64,000 bases of DNA from Neodontobutis hainanensis (lineage: Eukaryota; Chordata; Actinopteri; Gobiiformes; Odontobutidae): assembly GCA_024349245.1 (NCBI GenBank), contig JALDNG010000501.1, positions 246,868-310,867 of the forward strand, written 5' to 3'. Positions 38,589 through 50,212 of this stretch are shown in pieces. Within the stretch, counting starts at the first letter, position 1, and each line of letters opens with the position of its first letter. A model generated the notes under the pieces. That model was not told where the DNA came from. It was given only the letters and a program-made list of their open reading frames with translations, and did not search any database. The position numbers and the translations under genes are program-made.

Positions 38589-39213
38589 ATGAGCCAGTTA
38601 CTGAAATCTAAGGAGTCGAGGATGACAAAATTTCATAAATGTTTTAATTGGCTCCTCAATATAAACTAAGGCAATAGTAAAGCGTTGGAATCTAGTATTT
38701 ATGAGTTATCAGAACTTTTTAATACTTTACCAGGCTCGTACTTCAATAAGATAAAATAGTTCAAACAAATGTAAATGTAATTATGTTAACGCAACATTTA
38801 TCAATTAAATTCTTGAAAAAAATCATCTTAAAATGATAAATAGAGACATCTTTGATCCATTTGTTTTCGTTTTTTTCCAGTTTACGGTGGAGAGAAATAG
38901 TCTCACTCTCACATTTCCAATTAGAGGTGAGTGTTAAATGAACTTCTTCGAATGAGTTTTCAAGCTCAGGAAGTCAGCGTAAATTGCGAAGTTAAAATTA
39001 ATTTAATTGGTTTTTTGTATTTCTCATCACGCTGAATTTTCATTTTTTTATGAGATGTTCAACGATGATTTTCAGAAACACATCGACCGGCGTGGTAGAG
39101 ATGAATTCATTATAGCATACGCAGTAGTTAAATTAAAGAAATTAACATTTCGAATTTTATATTTGTTACCACTTGTTCATTACTTTTATTTCTCTTCAAA
39201 AGTCATCTTTTGA
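38589..39213 (+). CDS. Unrecognised helical protein, five exons (candidate)
   Basis: ATG 38589 (MSQLLKSKESRMTKFHKC), 30-bp intron 38641-38670, NSKALESSIYELSELFNTLP, a 143-bp intron 38738-38880 ending TTTTTTTCCAG, LRWREIVSLSHFQLE, a 43-bp intron 38927-38969 with a perfect GTGAGT donor, then EVS(VNCE) and a last intron to an ATG-containing exon (MFNDDFQKHIDRRGRDEFII) that stays open to 39213. The sequence is rich in amphipathic helix and charge, as in small coiled-coil complex subunits. The exact donor of the last intron is ambiguous (AGC/GTAAAT or GAA/GTTAAA), and a further intron may replace the hydrophobic C-terminus. No family assigned. Confidence 0.45.
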
Positions 39214-40316
39214 AACGCTTTAAGATTTTGAGACGTTATTAATATTATGTGAAACGACTCCAAAATATTTGCTTCATGTAGTTTTGTAAAAAATTTATTT
39301 GTATTATTTCTAAATTATTTATAAATGTTTTATTTTGTTTGCAAAATAAAATTTTTGATGTGAAAATCATAACAAGTTAAATTAACTTTAAACAGCAAAC
39401 CAAAGATTGTTAACAATGGGATAACTTCGTGAAGGTTGATTTAATCATTCTCCGATACTATGGTAAACCTATAAATTTCGGAACAAGGAAAAAATCGCCA
39501 AAACCCTAAAGTTAACAAAATTTAGAAAAATTGCAAGGTGGGAAAATTAATTTCAGAAAAAACTGGCGATAGTTCACGTTAACTTTTTAACCGAATCCAG
39601 AAGAATTCCAGGCAGCTGAAGGAAATTAACACTTAAAATTTTGCACATTCGCTTCCATTATGTAATATATCATGTTTTCGAATTGAACATATTACTATAA
39701 GAAACTACTCTTGATTGTCTTAAAACTAAAACTGAGAATTCAGGTTTATGAAATACAGTATTTTTTGAGAGAGCGCACATCAATATGAATCTATAATCCA
39801 TCTTATGACTGCCACTTCCTTTTAATTAGCAAGAATGATTTCATTTAAATTTCGAAAAAAATTTTAAACGTGATTTTTCTTAAAGTATTTACACCTGAAG
39901 AGCAGGGACAATCGATAATTTGCGTAAAAATAGGAATAAATTAATTGAGTCATGCTGTCAAAAATTTTTTAATGACGCCCCAATTTTTTCCGACATATTC
40001 TCAAATTTAAATATTATTATAAAATTAAAACTCAACACTAATTAAATGGAGCAGAACTTCATTGTTTGAGCGTGTCATAAAAATTGCTAACACCATAAAT
40101 GGACTCTCAAAATAACAAATATAAATGAATGAGGTAAATTTATGAGTTTTATGAAAAATATTCAACTTTCATTTTGCATTCTGGGAAAATTTGTGAAATA
40201 AATCGTTTTTCAAGTAACCTTAGATAACTATCATAAAATATTTATGAAACATTAAATTAAACACAAGAAAAACTGCCTTATGTAAAATCGAAATCAGTAA
40301 ATGTTAATGTCCCAGG
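39214..40316. other. AT-rich interval, nothing assigned
   Basis: No convincing feature. Confidence 0.5.
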
Positions 40317-41926
40317 TTAATCTGATTTTTCAGTTTCTCTCATTATCTGGATGAATATGGCCGTTTTTGGCTTTATTGAAAAAGTCGATCTGAGAGTCTG
40401 GGCCGGTTCTTTTTTCTGGCCGTTGTTTTTGATTTCCATTGTGACAAAGCCTTTGCCGATCATAGAGGTGGAGTTCTTAAAATTCAACCTGGTATTCAGG
40501 TCCGTTTGTATATTTCCGAAGTTAATTACAAGCACACAATGACTGAATTTCTGCTGTTCTAGAGGCATGACTGCGAGAAATAGATGCTTGTCGGAATATT
40601 CGAGGATGTACGCGCTATAATTGCTCACACAACTTGTGTTAAACAAACGCTTTTTCACATCAGAGATAAACTGTAGGTGCTTAAGATCGTTTAGGTATTT
40701 GTCTAGTGGCACGTCATAAGTCTCATTTAAAGGCCCTTAGTTGAGAAGCGATGATGAACCTTGAGGTGTTTCGCTTGCTTGATAAACCGACGAACCTGGA
40801 AAGAATGTTAGAATTGTTTGATATAAATAAAGATCCATCAAGTTTTTATTTGAGTCTTCTGACCCTAAAGTAAATAAGACAGTGTTCAACTTACTCAGTG
40901 CCCAAAGGTTCTGTGGGGAAAAGTTTCCTTTAGGGTTGCTGGGAACCGAAACTCTCCCTTTGTCAGACACATATATGTATTTTATGATTCCATCGAAGAA
41001 TGTGCAATTATACTTATCGAGCTCATTCATAACCTGGGTTAAGAGGTGAGGCTTAGGACGAAAGATGAGCGCGCTAGGCTTTCCTTCTTTTCTGGCAATT
41101 TTCCAGATTTTAAGAATCGTATCAAAGGAACAATTTTCTATGATTAAATATGTCTCACTTGAAAAGTATTCTGGGAAAACTACGCAGCATGGCAGGTCGT
41201 TAATAATGAAACCACTCACTCCCATGCTTGCATATTGCTCAACCAGTTTGATAATATCCTTTTTGTAGCTGTCGATACAAGTTTTATTCTGCATAGAATC
41301 ATACGCCATCTTGTCGGGTGCTTGGGAATATAAATAGTTGTCGGCTGTTCGAGTTCCTATGTAGTTTTTAGCTTGCTTGGGTAAATCAATGTAAATGCCA
41401 ATATGATGAGCGTCTGCAGCATCGATCAGTTTCTCGAAGGATTCTCGATCCGAAAAACGATGGATCAATTCGTAATTTGGGTCGAATATGTTGGTAAGGA
41501 TGAGGTCAGTCGCCCCGTGCTTCTTTAAAACTTCAAGATTGGCATGAATGCAGTCAACTGACTGACTTTTGAACGCGCAGGTCAGATTAAAATTGTACCG
41601 GGTTGCGTCGAATTCGAAAAAAAGTTGGTCATTTTTGAGCAGTTTCACATTGCACTTTCTAAAACAATTCACAATCAATACTGAGCCAGAGTGATGAGGA
41701 ATTGAACAGCGATCAGGTAACTCGAGTAAATCAATAAAAATAAAGCAACAACCACGATAAATATCATAAAAACGAATCTGATAATTTTGTAGTTTCTGAG
41801 ATCTGCTTTAGTTCTGTTGTTAGCTTTAATAAACAGTTCATTTTGCTCTTTTGACTGAAATAGTTCGATATGTTTGTTTTCCTCGAGTAGTGAAGTTTTT
41901 TCATTAATATTCTTAGACTCGTCCAT
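40317..41926 (-). CDS. SLC3A2-like: SLC3 family, 4F2 heavy chain (CD98hc)-like glycoprotein
   Basis: Type II membrane protein that in animals pairs with a light-chain transporter (SLC7) to import amino acids. From ATG 41926 there is a ~50-residue cytosolic part (with a TSLLEEN-type acidic motif), one membrane segment (FVFMIFIVVVALFLLIYSSY) and a catalytically dead alpha-amylase-like ectodomain: NLEVLKKHGATDLILTNIF, HIGIYIDLP, MGVSGFIINDLP, and the late strand VLVINFGNIQTDLN that corresponds to the C-terminal VVLNFGD of 4F2hc. Catalytic residues of true glucosidases are not evident, as in 4F2hc. Introns: 41659-41681 (23 bp) just after the membrane segment and 40736-40759 (24 bp). Length about 520 residues is normal. 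A GTG-initiated extension to 41959 is possible but unnecessary. Several N-glycosylation sequons (for example NKT, NCT) occur in the ectodomain. Confidence 0.87.
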
Positions 41927-44400
41927 TATAACATCTGTATTATCATAGGAAACATACACGCATGAAAGATAAAATCTTTACTCAACAACTCCCAAAGGAT
42001 TCCATTCAAATTTTTTCATCCTTACAACGAACGACTAAATCAATGGCTGCCCTCTGATTGTATGTTTAATGCTACACTAGGTGAAAATGTAATCCCTTAA
42101 TTCTGATTATTTTACTATTCTCAAAGACGACATGTTTCTTTGGAGCAGGATCATCGAATCCCAAATGATTCAAAAATCGTAGTACTCTCTTCAACAAACG
42201 CGCAGAGTTTACATTTTTCGTCTCTAGGAAGAATATTCATTTAAGAATATGGTTGTCTATACGTCCTCAATAATGTAATTTTTTAAATCCCATTACATTA
42301 CCTACGAATATCTGTTCGTGCAAAATTTGTCTCAAAGGATTCTGCTTTTTTAAATTTACCAACAATCTACCAAATGTAAAAGGTAAATTCGAAATGACAA
42401 AAACAGTTAGGTGAATAGTATCATTAAAAAATTCCAGTTACTTGCTCTCCTTTAACCACCAAAATAATTCATATTAAGGAATTACATATTAAATTTTATG
42501 AAATTTACACTTGAAATCGTTGAGATTTTTACTTTCCTTCAGTAACTTTTGATTTATCGAACACCATACCATGATGAGTCACATTAATAAATTTAATAAT
42601 TTTTAAACGCGGGTTTTTGCATGGATAAAATTAGGGCTATTGTTCGAAAGAAGGATCTTTTAAGAATATAAATTTGATAAAAAACCGATTTAAATTACAT
42701 AAATTCATATTTTGATAACTAATTTGGGTTTTTTGATTGACCAATGACGTGGGAAAAAATCGAATGCTGAAACTTTAAAGGGACTATCACTCATTTTTAT
42801 TTACAAGTTTAAAAAGTAAACTTTTATCTATAATCAAAATATTCATTTAAACATTTGGAATTGAAAATCGTGAAACTCATTTTGAAGATAATTAATCTTG
42901 AGTTTACGCCGATTCTGCCATTATCGACTGGTAAATTGTAGACTGAACAACTCATTTCAAATATAAAATTTTATTCTGCATTATATTGAGAAAGAAAATT
43001 GGGGAAAATCTTTTTAGGTTTTAATTTTAAATTATTTTTGTTACAAATACCAAATAATTCGCCATTTGTCAAAATATCGAAACATTTCCCCATGTCTGTA
43101 AGTACTATCTTTATGAATAATGAATTTATACAACGCCATACTTACATTTATTAAATTTTACCCAAATAAAGATGGATCGCTTTCGCCCCCTCAAAATATA
43201 ACGACGACCACAGTTCTTTAATTTTTAAACATGGCACATACTGGAGTTGAATTAAGAGTGATAACATGCATAGTTATATCACATGTTTCACTAAATCTTC
43301 GTGGTTCACCTTATCCAAGCCTATGATATTGTGCTTTTAAAAGTAATTAATAAAAATAATGACCCCGCAGTTATCCCCCTTTAACAGCACGCAAGCTATT
43401 ATCTATCTTGACCTCGGATATTTTTAAATTCACTTAACATAAAAAGATGACCTTCAACCGTAAAAGATTGTTTGTGCGGGAAAACGAAAAATTTGTTTCA
43501 AAGAATTTTGAAAGGTGAATATAATGAGATTGCGCGATAATAAGCTATTGTCCTTTTTATTAAAAGTTCAAAAATACACTGGAAACTTCCATCAAATAAC
43601 AATCGATGGAATATCTTATGATTTAAAAGTTAAGAATGCATTCAAGGAATTTTTCGGAAACACAAATTCCTTCAATTTTTATTGGAAGGATTCGTACTCA
43701 CGAATATTTTTCAAAATAATTCGCTTTTTTTTTAAATTACGCCACCACTTTTTTTAAGTTGATGAATACACCGAGTTTCACTATGAGACAGCTCATGCGA
43801 GTTTCGCGACTACAGTAACTTTATCGTACAAACAGAAGCTTCTGTTTATATTTCATCCAAGCTAGTTTTAGAAAACCCTGTTTTGAACTATTTTATAACA
43901 TATATGCATATCTGTCACAAAGTAAAATAATGATATCACAATTCCATTATTTGATCACTTATAGTTTACTACATGCGTAAAGTAGATGATCATTTCAACA
44001 TTTAAAATGAAACTAATTGAAAAATATACTTTTAACAAGCTTAAAATTTAAACTTTATGTCTCATCAGTATACGTAATCATCTGAAAAAGAAAAGGTTTT
44101 AAAATTCAAAAATATTTCAATAAAACTAACATCCCAGTTTAATCTTCAGTTTCGAAAAGTACAAAATAACTTTTATATCTTAGAATAAAAAGTGTTCGAC
44201 CATGTATCGGGTTGTGCAATTTCAATATATCAAGTGAAACTTACTCAATCAAAAATAGATATAATTTTTGTCTTTCTTATTTAATGTTAAATATCCTTTC
44301 CTGTGAATATATTAAAACTTAATGTTTGTTATTTTGGTTTTCTGTAATCCCAAATTATCGTTTTATCGATTTCTACGACGCTAGGACATGTATTTTATCC
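41927..44400. other. AT-rich interval, nothing assigned
   Basis: Open frame 43515-43757 is isolated and I cannot support it as a gene. Confidence 0.4.
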
Positions 44401-44429
44401 AAACCCCATCATGTTGAGACTATAAGATA

Positions 44430-44676
44430 AATATTTAAGAAAATCATCAACGCGCAGAATCACAAACGTTTCTACTTGAAACAATTCAGAGTAAACCATA
44501 CATCAAGGTATATATTAAAGAGCAATTATCGTAACTTTTACAATTTTAGTAAAAATGTGATGAAACTTGTTAAAGTAACAATATATAGTTATGAAATGGC
44601 GCGCGCACGCAAAATTTATTCAAAAGATGCCATGATAGATTTACCTCATCCTTGCACAACAAAAAACAACATATAA
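44430..44676 (+). CDS. Unrecognised coding-like stretch (candidate)
   Basis: An 80-codon stop-free frame ends at TAA 44676 with a basic, non-repetitive reading (KNVMKLVKVTIYSYEMARAR, then DAMIDLPHPCTTKNNI). A second frame over its first half (ESQTFLLETIQSKPYIKVYI) joins in phase to the same end if a 19-bp GTAACT...TTTTAG segment is removed, and looks the more protein-like. No clear start codon; strand likely plus. Unknown function. Confidence 0.3.
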
Positions 44677-44699
44677 GGACAAGATTCATGTTAATATGT

Positions 44700-45721
44700 T
44701 AGATTATTTTTAATTATAACTGATGTAATATCTTAGTTTATGCGGATTGTCGATTCCTGCTGAAAATGTGCTGAATTTAATACTTGCCTACTGGTGACAG
44801 GAATACTTGAATGGAGTGAAAGTCAGACTGATATTGGCACTCAACCCTAAAACAGTCATTTCCCTGTGAATTTAACAGAGAAATTCAACCAAACTAATAT
44901 CTACCTCTAAAATAATGACGCTCCCACTTATTCCACAAAAATTTGCTGTGCTCACTCAGTATCAAAATGTTGCAAGATCTAGTCTTATAAAAACTTAATG
45001 ATAGTTAAGAGTATTATTGATGTTCTTCTGATACGTTTTCAAAATAAATTAACACTTAAGGACAAATCAGCAAATATATATATATATATATATATATATT
45101 TACATGAAAATTCAGTAACTTTCTTTTGAGATATAAAAAGCAAATTAAAAATTGCCAAGGTGCTTGTAAGCGATTCAAACTTCGATGATTGCTAAAATAT
45201 CTAGATTTTGAGTTGAACAAAAAAGAATAAATAAGAAGACGTTGACTAGATTCTCCTGTCAGGCGTACAAGGAAGAAGTTCAATTACACGAATATAAACA
45301 ATTCGTTGGTGAAATACACGTTTAAGGCACCAAAAGAGGATTTTGGTAAATTTAGAAGTTTTAAGGTAATAGAAGACAAAAATCACCAACTATTGTATAG
45401 TATGCCATATTTATGATAATTTATTGAAATTTTCAAACTTTGTTTACATCTGACAATTATTCATCCTCTTAGCAAATTTGTTTGATGTTAAAGTTTCAAA
45501 GTTTTTCTTTCATTACAGAAAGGATAAAAAAATCTTTTTGTCTCTTTGAATGAGAAGGTCGCTCGACGTTGAAATGAACCCACTACTGAGGAAATGTTGA
45601 AAATGGAGTAAATTTGGTGAGTAAAAGTTAATTTTGGTCCTAGACAATCACCGTACCAAGGTTCTATGAAGCTTATTAAATGTGTGTCTGTTTCTGAAGA
45701 AATGAAGAATGTAACCGTCAA
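44700..45721 (-). other. Exon-rich region, minus strand, gene model unresolved
   Basis: Several protein-like open stretches lie on minus: one at 45488-45721 (contains ETDTHLISFIEPWYGDCLGP), one at about 45115-45280 (contains RLLIYSFLFNSKSRYFS and RLQAPWQFLICFL), and a chain near 44985-44730 (ILSEHSKFLWNKWERHYFR, then GLSANISLTFTPFKYSCH across a 58-bp intron, then HTFSAGIDNPHKLRYYI across a 21-bp intron). Alternative phase-consistent joins give a membrane-like product (ENLVNVFLFILFC). I could not choose between models. A (TA)n run lies inside at 45076-45099. Confidence 0.3.
45076..45099. repeat. (TA)n microsatellite
   Basis: About 12 uninterrupted TA units within the exon-rich region; most likely inside an intron that begins CAT/GTAAAT on minus. 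Confidence 0.85.
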
Positions 45722-45871
45722 CTATAGCTTTTCGATTCATTGCGATATCTGAGTTCTCTTCATAAAAATATACAATTTTTTTCCTTTAATTTTGATTAAA
45801 ATCCATCTATTGAAAGATATCTTTTAATAAAGGAAAAACAGAGTTTCTCGCCTTTTGGTAATATTTGAGGG

Positions 45872-47261
45872 ATGAAAGAAAATGAATTAAAAGTAAAACT
45901 CTTTGGAACGAGAGGTGGTTTTTCCACGTTTCAACGAGTATTTTTAACTTGGCGTTCTGATATCCAAACAATTCAAGCTAAGTGAACAATTGGTGTTGTA
46001 TCCTCTTGCATATTGAGAACATTTTTGTGAAATTTGAGATGGCTTGAAAAAGATAAATACCTTAAATCAACTAGAAAACAAATAAGTCAAGATGATATGA
46101 TTTGGTGTATTAAGTAAAACAATGTTGAAAAGTTCAAGGCAAGCTAAGAACAGTTGAAGAGGAAAACTAGATTTATAATGATAAGTTTTGTGTCATACCT
46201 GAAATGAATTCATTTATATGATGAATTTACAAAAAATCTCACTTTGTACCCCTTCGACGAATTTATTAAGATAAGGTAAAATGTTCATGATGCAAGACAT
46301 ATCAAGAATGGCAGGCAAAGGGAGAAATATATGTCCCATCTATCTGTCATTGTAAAGAATAATTTAATCAGTAAATGAAATTGAGGTTGAAGCTTCCAGT
46401 AAATATCAAGCAAACCATATGTTAATAAAACAAATTCGACGTTGAAAAAGAAAAAAAGAAACAAAAATTATTTTAAAAAATATAACTGAAATTGAGCTGG
46501 TGTCAGTTTTATAAACATACGGCGTCAAAGAAAGTTATACATCAGTATCCGAAACGCGTTAGTGTACAAACCAGACCAAGATAAAATGAAGATAGTTCAA
46601 AAATTACATCGTGGATAAAAAGTGAAATCAATAAATACAATGTTGCTAAATCGCACTTTGTCGTGAAAACGACCAATGCAATCAGAAAAATTGTAATATA
46701 AGCTATGATGAAACCCCGTTGCAGCGATCTAGCGTTAAAATTCAATAATATATCATCTGAAGAGAGATTTACATTTTTTCCAAAGTTTTTAAATAATATG
46801 TTTCAATAACAAAATACCGTTAAAATAAATTCTATTTTTTTGGTAGGTTAACGACAGTAAGGACCAAGGCTACAAAACATATCAATCAGCCAACACAGGG
46901 TAAAAGTTCTTCTTTAGGTTGTATTTGAGTTTTAGGTCGCGAACTAAAAGTTATCAGAGATAAAAAATGCAAGAATTACGTATGACAGCTTAAGTGTAGA
47001 ACCATTAACCAAGAATTATCAAAATTTTACCGTATATACAAGTACGAATAGGCTAGAGGAAAGAAAAGCAACACTACGATATAAAATATTGAGCCCTCTT
47101 CAAACTAATAAACTTGTACCTTTGACTCACGTCTAAATGAGTTCATTCTTCCTTTAGATCTGCAGTTGAGGAGACTCAACGCTGGCCAAAAGTTCTTTCT
47201 GTTCAACCATGGACTACGTTCCTTGTTTAGTTTGAAAATCTGCAATCTTTCAAACTTATGA
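45872..47261 (+). CDS. Unrecognised multi-exon gene, perhaps two genes (candidate)
   Basis: From ATG 45872 (MKENELKVKLFGTRGGFST...LTWRSDIQTIQAK) a chain of open exons joins in phase across GT-AG introns of 57, 31, 39, about 56, 47 and 32 bp: WLEKDKYLKSTRKQISQDD, FTKNLTLYPFDEFIKIR, MAGKGRNILNEIEVEASSKY, GVSFINIRRQRKLYI, SSKITSWIKSEINKYNVAK. From 46725 a second set (EERFTFFPKFLNN, LTTVRTKATKHINQP, GRELKVIRDKKCKNY, TSTNRLEERKATLRYKI, LRRLNAGQKFFLFNHGLRSL) runs to TGA 47261 with introns of 36, 34 and 35 bp. The phase between the two sets at 46725 does not match in my model, so they may be separate genes or an exon is missed. Basic, helical, no known domain seen. Confidence 0.42.
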
Positions 47262-47473
47262 TAATTCAAAAGGAAATATTATGAATTCTAAAAATTGTAA
47301 ATAAAACACCAATATAAACGGTTTAAATTGAGATAATTTTCGCATTCTAATAATGTCGAATTAAAAGTTAGCAAGAAATTTTCAATAAATTTCTCTCGGA
47401 TTAATTATTCCTATCCGCGGAGCATATAAGGGAGAAGCACACATAATATGAGTTTTCCATAAATTTTCATGAT

Positions 47474-47767
47474 TAATTTTTAATTTTGTCAAACTATTTG
47501 GAATTGAGATCTCAATATCGAAAATAACTCATCATTATAACGTAAAATTCAAAAGCGTCTTCCACGATATATATTTGATTGACAAGAAGCATCTTGAGGT
47601 TATTAAACTTAAGAAGAGTAAAAATCAAAAATTGTAACATAAGACTATATCGAGAGAATACATTCTACAAAGATTTTTATGCAGATAAAACTCTCCCTTC
47701 CCATAAGGTGCTTATAGCCCATATGCCAACTTTAAGAAAATTAGGTAAGTTCTGGTTGAATAATTAA
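47474..47767 (+). CDS. Unrecognised basic protein, 3' part (candidate)
   Basis: A 45-codon open exon without ATG (VKLFGIEISISKITHHYNVK, DIYLIDKKHLEVIKLKK) is joined by a 26-bp intron and a 29-bp intron (both GT-AG, in phase) to NYIERIHSTKIFMQIKLSLP and RKLGKFWLNN, ending at TAA 47767. A separate unspliced frame over 47579-47767 is also open, and its overlap with a GTAAGT motif near 47744 makes the end uncertain. The 5' exon is not found. Confidence 0.35.
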
Positions 47768-48797
47768 ATTGAGACTGTGTTAATCAAAGTGATATTTTAT
47801 AAATTATCATTATTTGTGTTATTAACTAGGAATTAGCTACTCATGTAAATAAACATTAACACAAGTAAGCTATAAAATACAAATTTTTTGTTCTTTATTA
47901 TAAATATTCGATGTCGATTTTAATGCCAAATAATATATAATTTCCAATATTAAAAAGTAAATATATATTTGACACGCGCGTTTATATTTTAATTTTGTAT
48001 CCCAAGCTATTACTCTTTATTTTTGCAATATTTTAATTGTGTTAACAATTTTTTAACCTCGAGGAAGACTTTGGGACTGGGGTCATGTTTTGGAGTTAAT
48101 ATGGTTATTTATATTTATCTTTATCCATGTTTTGAAATTTTTATTTTAAAATATAGATATTGAGTTCTAGTGTTAACTCTTCTACCTCTAGTTCATACAT
48201 AACCTTTAGGAACTGACAGTTGAATAAATGAAAATTCGTTAATAAGATGTTTTATCATCGAAAAATAGAGAGACTTATAGTTTTTCAAGCTGTTATCTGG
48301 CAGAATTCTTTCCGTTTCTAGTGTTCGATCTGTGTTAAACGCATGCGCGTGAAGTTTTTCATATTAATATTCTATCAGTTAACATTATTTCGGTGCTTGA
48401 ATCAAACAAACAATGTGATTGAAAATAGTTTGTTGGTACCTTTTTAGGATCAAAATAATTGAGAACCTTTATATTTTAACGATGGATCACGAATCCATGC
48501 ACGCATCTGGTTAAAATGTCTAAAAGCTTTACGGCTCCCAACACTTCTCATTATTAGTTATGAAAATAACTAGCTTTTATGTCTTGCATATATTGAGTTA
48601 CAATTTACCAAAAGATATCCACAACCATATCACTCTTTAATGACTTGCCTTTTCAGTATTGGTTTTTAAAGGCTGTTATTTTTATCTGAGTTACATAATA
48701 TTAAAAATAAATTAATCTTAAATGGAAAAGAATCTTCAATATTCATAAAGAAGAATTCCTTACTATTATGAAAAAGTAGAAAACCTAAAATGTCAAT
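47768..48797. other. AT-rich interval, nothing assigned
   Basis: No feature supported between the preceding candidate gene and the Tc1-like element. Confidence 0.5.
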
Positions 48798-48798
48798 A

Positions 48799-48893
48799 TA
48801 TACCATTTTTTTTTCAATTGCATCATTTTTTTTTTCAATTGCGTCATTTTTTTTTTCGATTGCATCATTTTTTTTTTCAATAGCGTCACTCAA
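48799..48893. repeat. Left terminal inverted array of the Tc1-like element
   Basis: Four to five units of a ~19-bp repeat (T-run plus CAATTGCATCA with small variants) next to the terminal TATATACC. It mirrors the array at 50101-50207. Confidence 0.85.
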
Positions 48894-48937
48894 AAAACAA
48901 TAATTACAAAAAGAAAAATAAATTAATAAATTAAAAT

Positions 48938-49991
48938 TTATTGATGATTATAAGGAATTTCTGCCGCACAATTAGTTATATTTCTAATAATATGCCTAAA
49001 AAAACCCGCAATATCTTCACTTGAAATATTCTGACATTCAGAAAGCATTAAATCAGACAACATAATCTCCTCTCCAACTCTTATTCTTGATCTCACACCA
49101 TTTTTGATTTTCGAGAATGCATTTTCAATGGGATTTAACATATATGAGTAGGAGATAAAAACTTATATGAAAATCCATAGCATGATGTTATCCTTTCAAT
49201 ATCGACTCTTCTGTGATCCTCGCATTATCCAATATTAAACATGCACTTCTCATGTTCAGCTCATCTTTTAAAATATACACAATTCGGTCAGATAGGTATT
49301 AAATATATCCGCATTGACCGTTGAATTGGTTATGACTTTGTTGTAGCACATCCGATTGATGGACATGCTGAAATCATCGAAACAGAACGACCACGTACTG
49401 TAGGTGTTCTTACGTTAGCCCTGGTTCCTTTTTTGACCTTTGCTTGAGATTTTTTATTTGAAGGTTCGCTGAAGTTTCATCAACGAAAATAGCGGAAGAA
49501 AAATCGTTTGAAAAAAAATTATTAAACCAAAGCGAATATTCTTTTCGCTGTAATATTTTATCCGGATCATTTACTCTATCCAATTCATTATGCTTGATTT
49601 TAAAAGTGATGCCCAATTCTCTTAAGCATTTATCAATTGTCGAAAGGGAAATTTTCAGATTGGGATCCCTTCGCAACAAAATTATTTTGATTTCTTTTAG
49701 TGTCAAGTCTGGATTATTAGATATGATCTCTTCGATCGAAGAGATTATACTGTCGTTTGATACAGTCCTAATTTTCCCACCTTTTTTTTGTTTGTCAATG
49801 TTACCAGTCTTTAAATATCTGGTAACAAATGATCTTGCAGAATTGTAATTCATCTGTACTATTTCAGATGCTTCCTTTATTGTTTTACCTTGTTCATATA
49901 GTCGAACAAGACTTCTTCTTTTTTCATCACTATTCTTCCCATACCGTTTGTTACCAGTATCTGTAGTGTTCGAATTTTCGCTTGAGTTCAT
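48938..49991 (-). pseudogene. Tc1/mariner-like transposase, frameshifted
   Basis: N-terminal part 49991-49410: helix-turn-helix region (RSLVRLYEQGKTIKEASEIV) and start of the DDE domain with the first catalytic Asp in AIFVDETSAN. A frame-broken middle (about 49400-49150) still shows the second Asp in LILDNARIT. C-terminal part 49141-48938 begins with the third catalytic residue in LNPIENAFSKIK. At least two frame breaks and an in-frame stop (near 49180) separate the blocks, so the enzyme is dead although all three DDE motifs can be read. Confidence 0.88.
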
Positions 49992-50100
49992 ATTTATCGT
50001 AAAAAAGGCTTATATATCAGAGGCGGGAAAATGCGCGGAAAAACACGTTTACCAATATGAAAATAATAAATTCAATAACTTTGCAATACTATCTACTTTT

Positions 50101-50207
50101 TCAAAAAAATTGAAAAAAATGATGCAATTGAAAAAAAAAATGATGCAATCGAAAAAAAAATGATGCAATTGAAAAAAAAATGATGCAATTGAAAAAAAAA
50201 TGGTATA
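50101..50207. repeat. Right terminal inverted array of the Tc1-like element
   Basis: Five units of TGATGCAATTGAAAAAAAA-type repeat ending in ATGGTATATA, the mirror of the left array. Confidence 0.85.
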
Positions 50208-50212
50208 TAAGC

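Larger units (their letters stand above)
48798..50210 (-). mobile_element. Tc1/mariner-like (DDE_3/IS630 clade) transposon remnant
   Basis: About 1.4 kb bounded by TA dinucleotides, with mirrored ends TATATACCATTTTTTT at left and its complement at right (AAAAATGGTATATA). Directly inside each end is a tandem array of about 19-20 bp units (TGATGCAATTGAAAAAAAA on minus-to-plus orientation), inverted between the two ends. One transposase gene on minus, broken by frameshifts, fills the middle. TA target site, size and the IS630-like transposase agree with the Tc1/mariner superfamily. Confidence 0.85.

Noticed and set aside
41065..41268. Plus frame of 67 codons
   Set aside because: Antisense of the SLC3/4F2hc-like ectodomain.
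48666..48893. 75-codon minus frame with a repeated DAIEKKN motif
   Set aside because: The repeat is the translation of the terminal tandem array of the Tc1-like element, not a protein domain.
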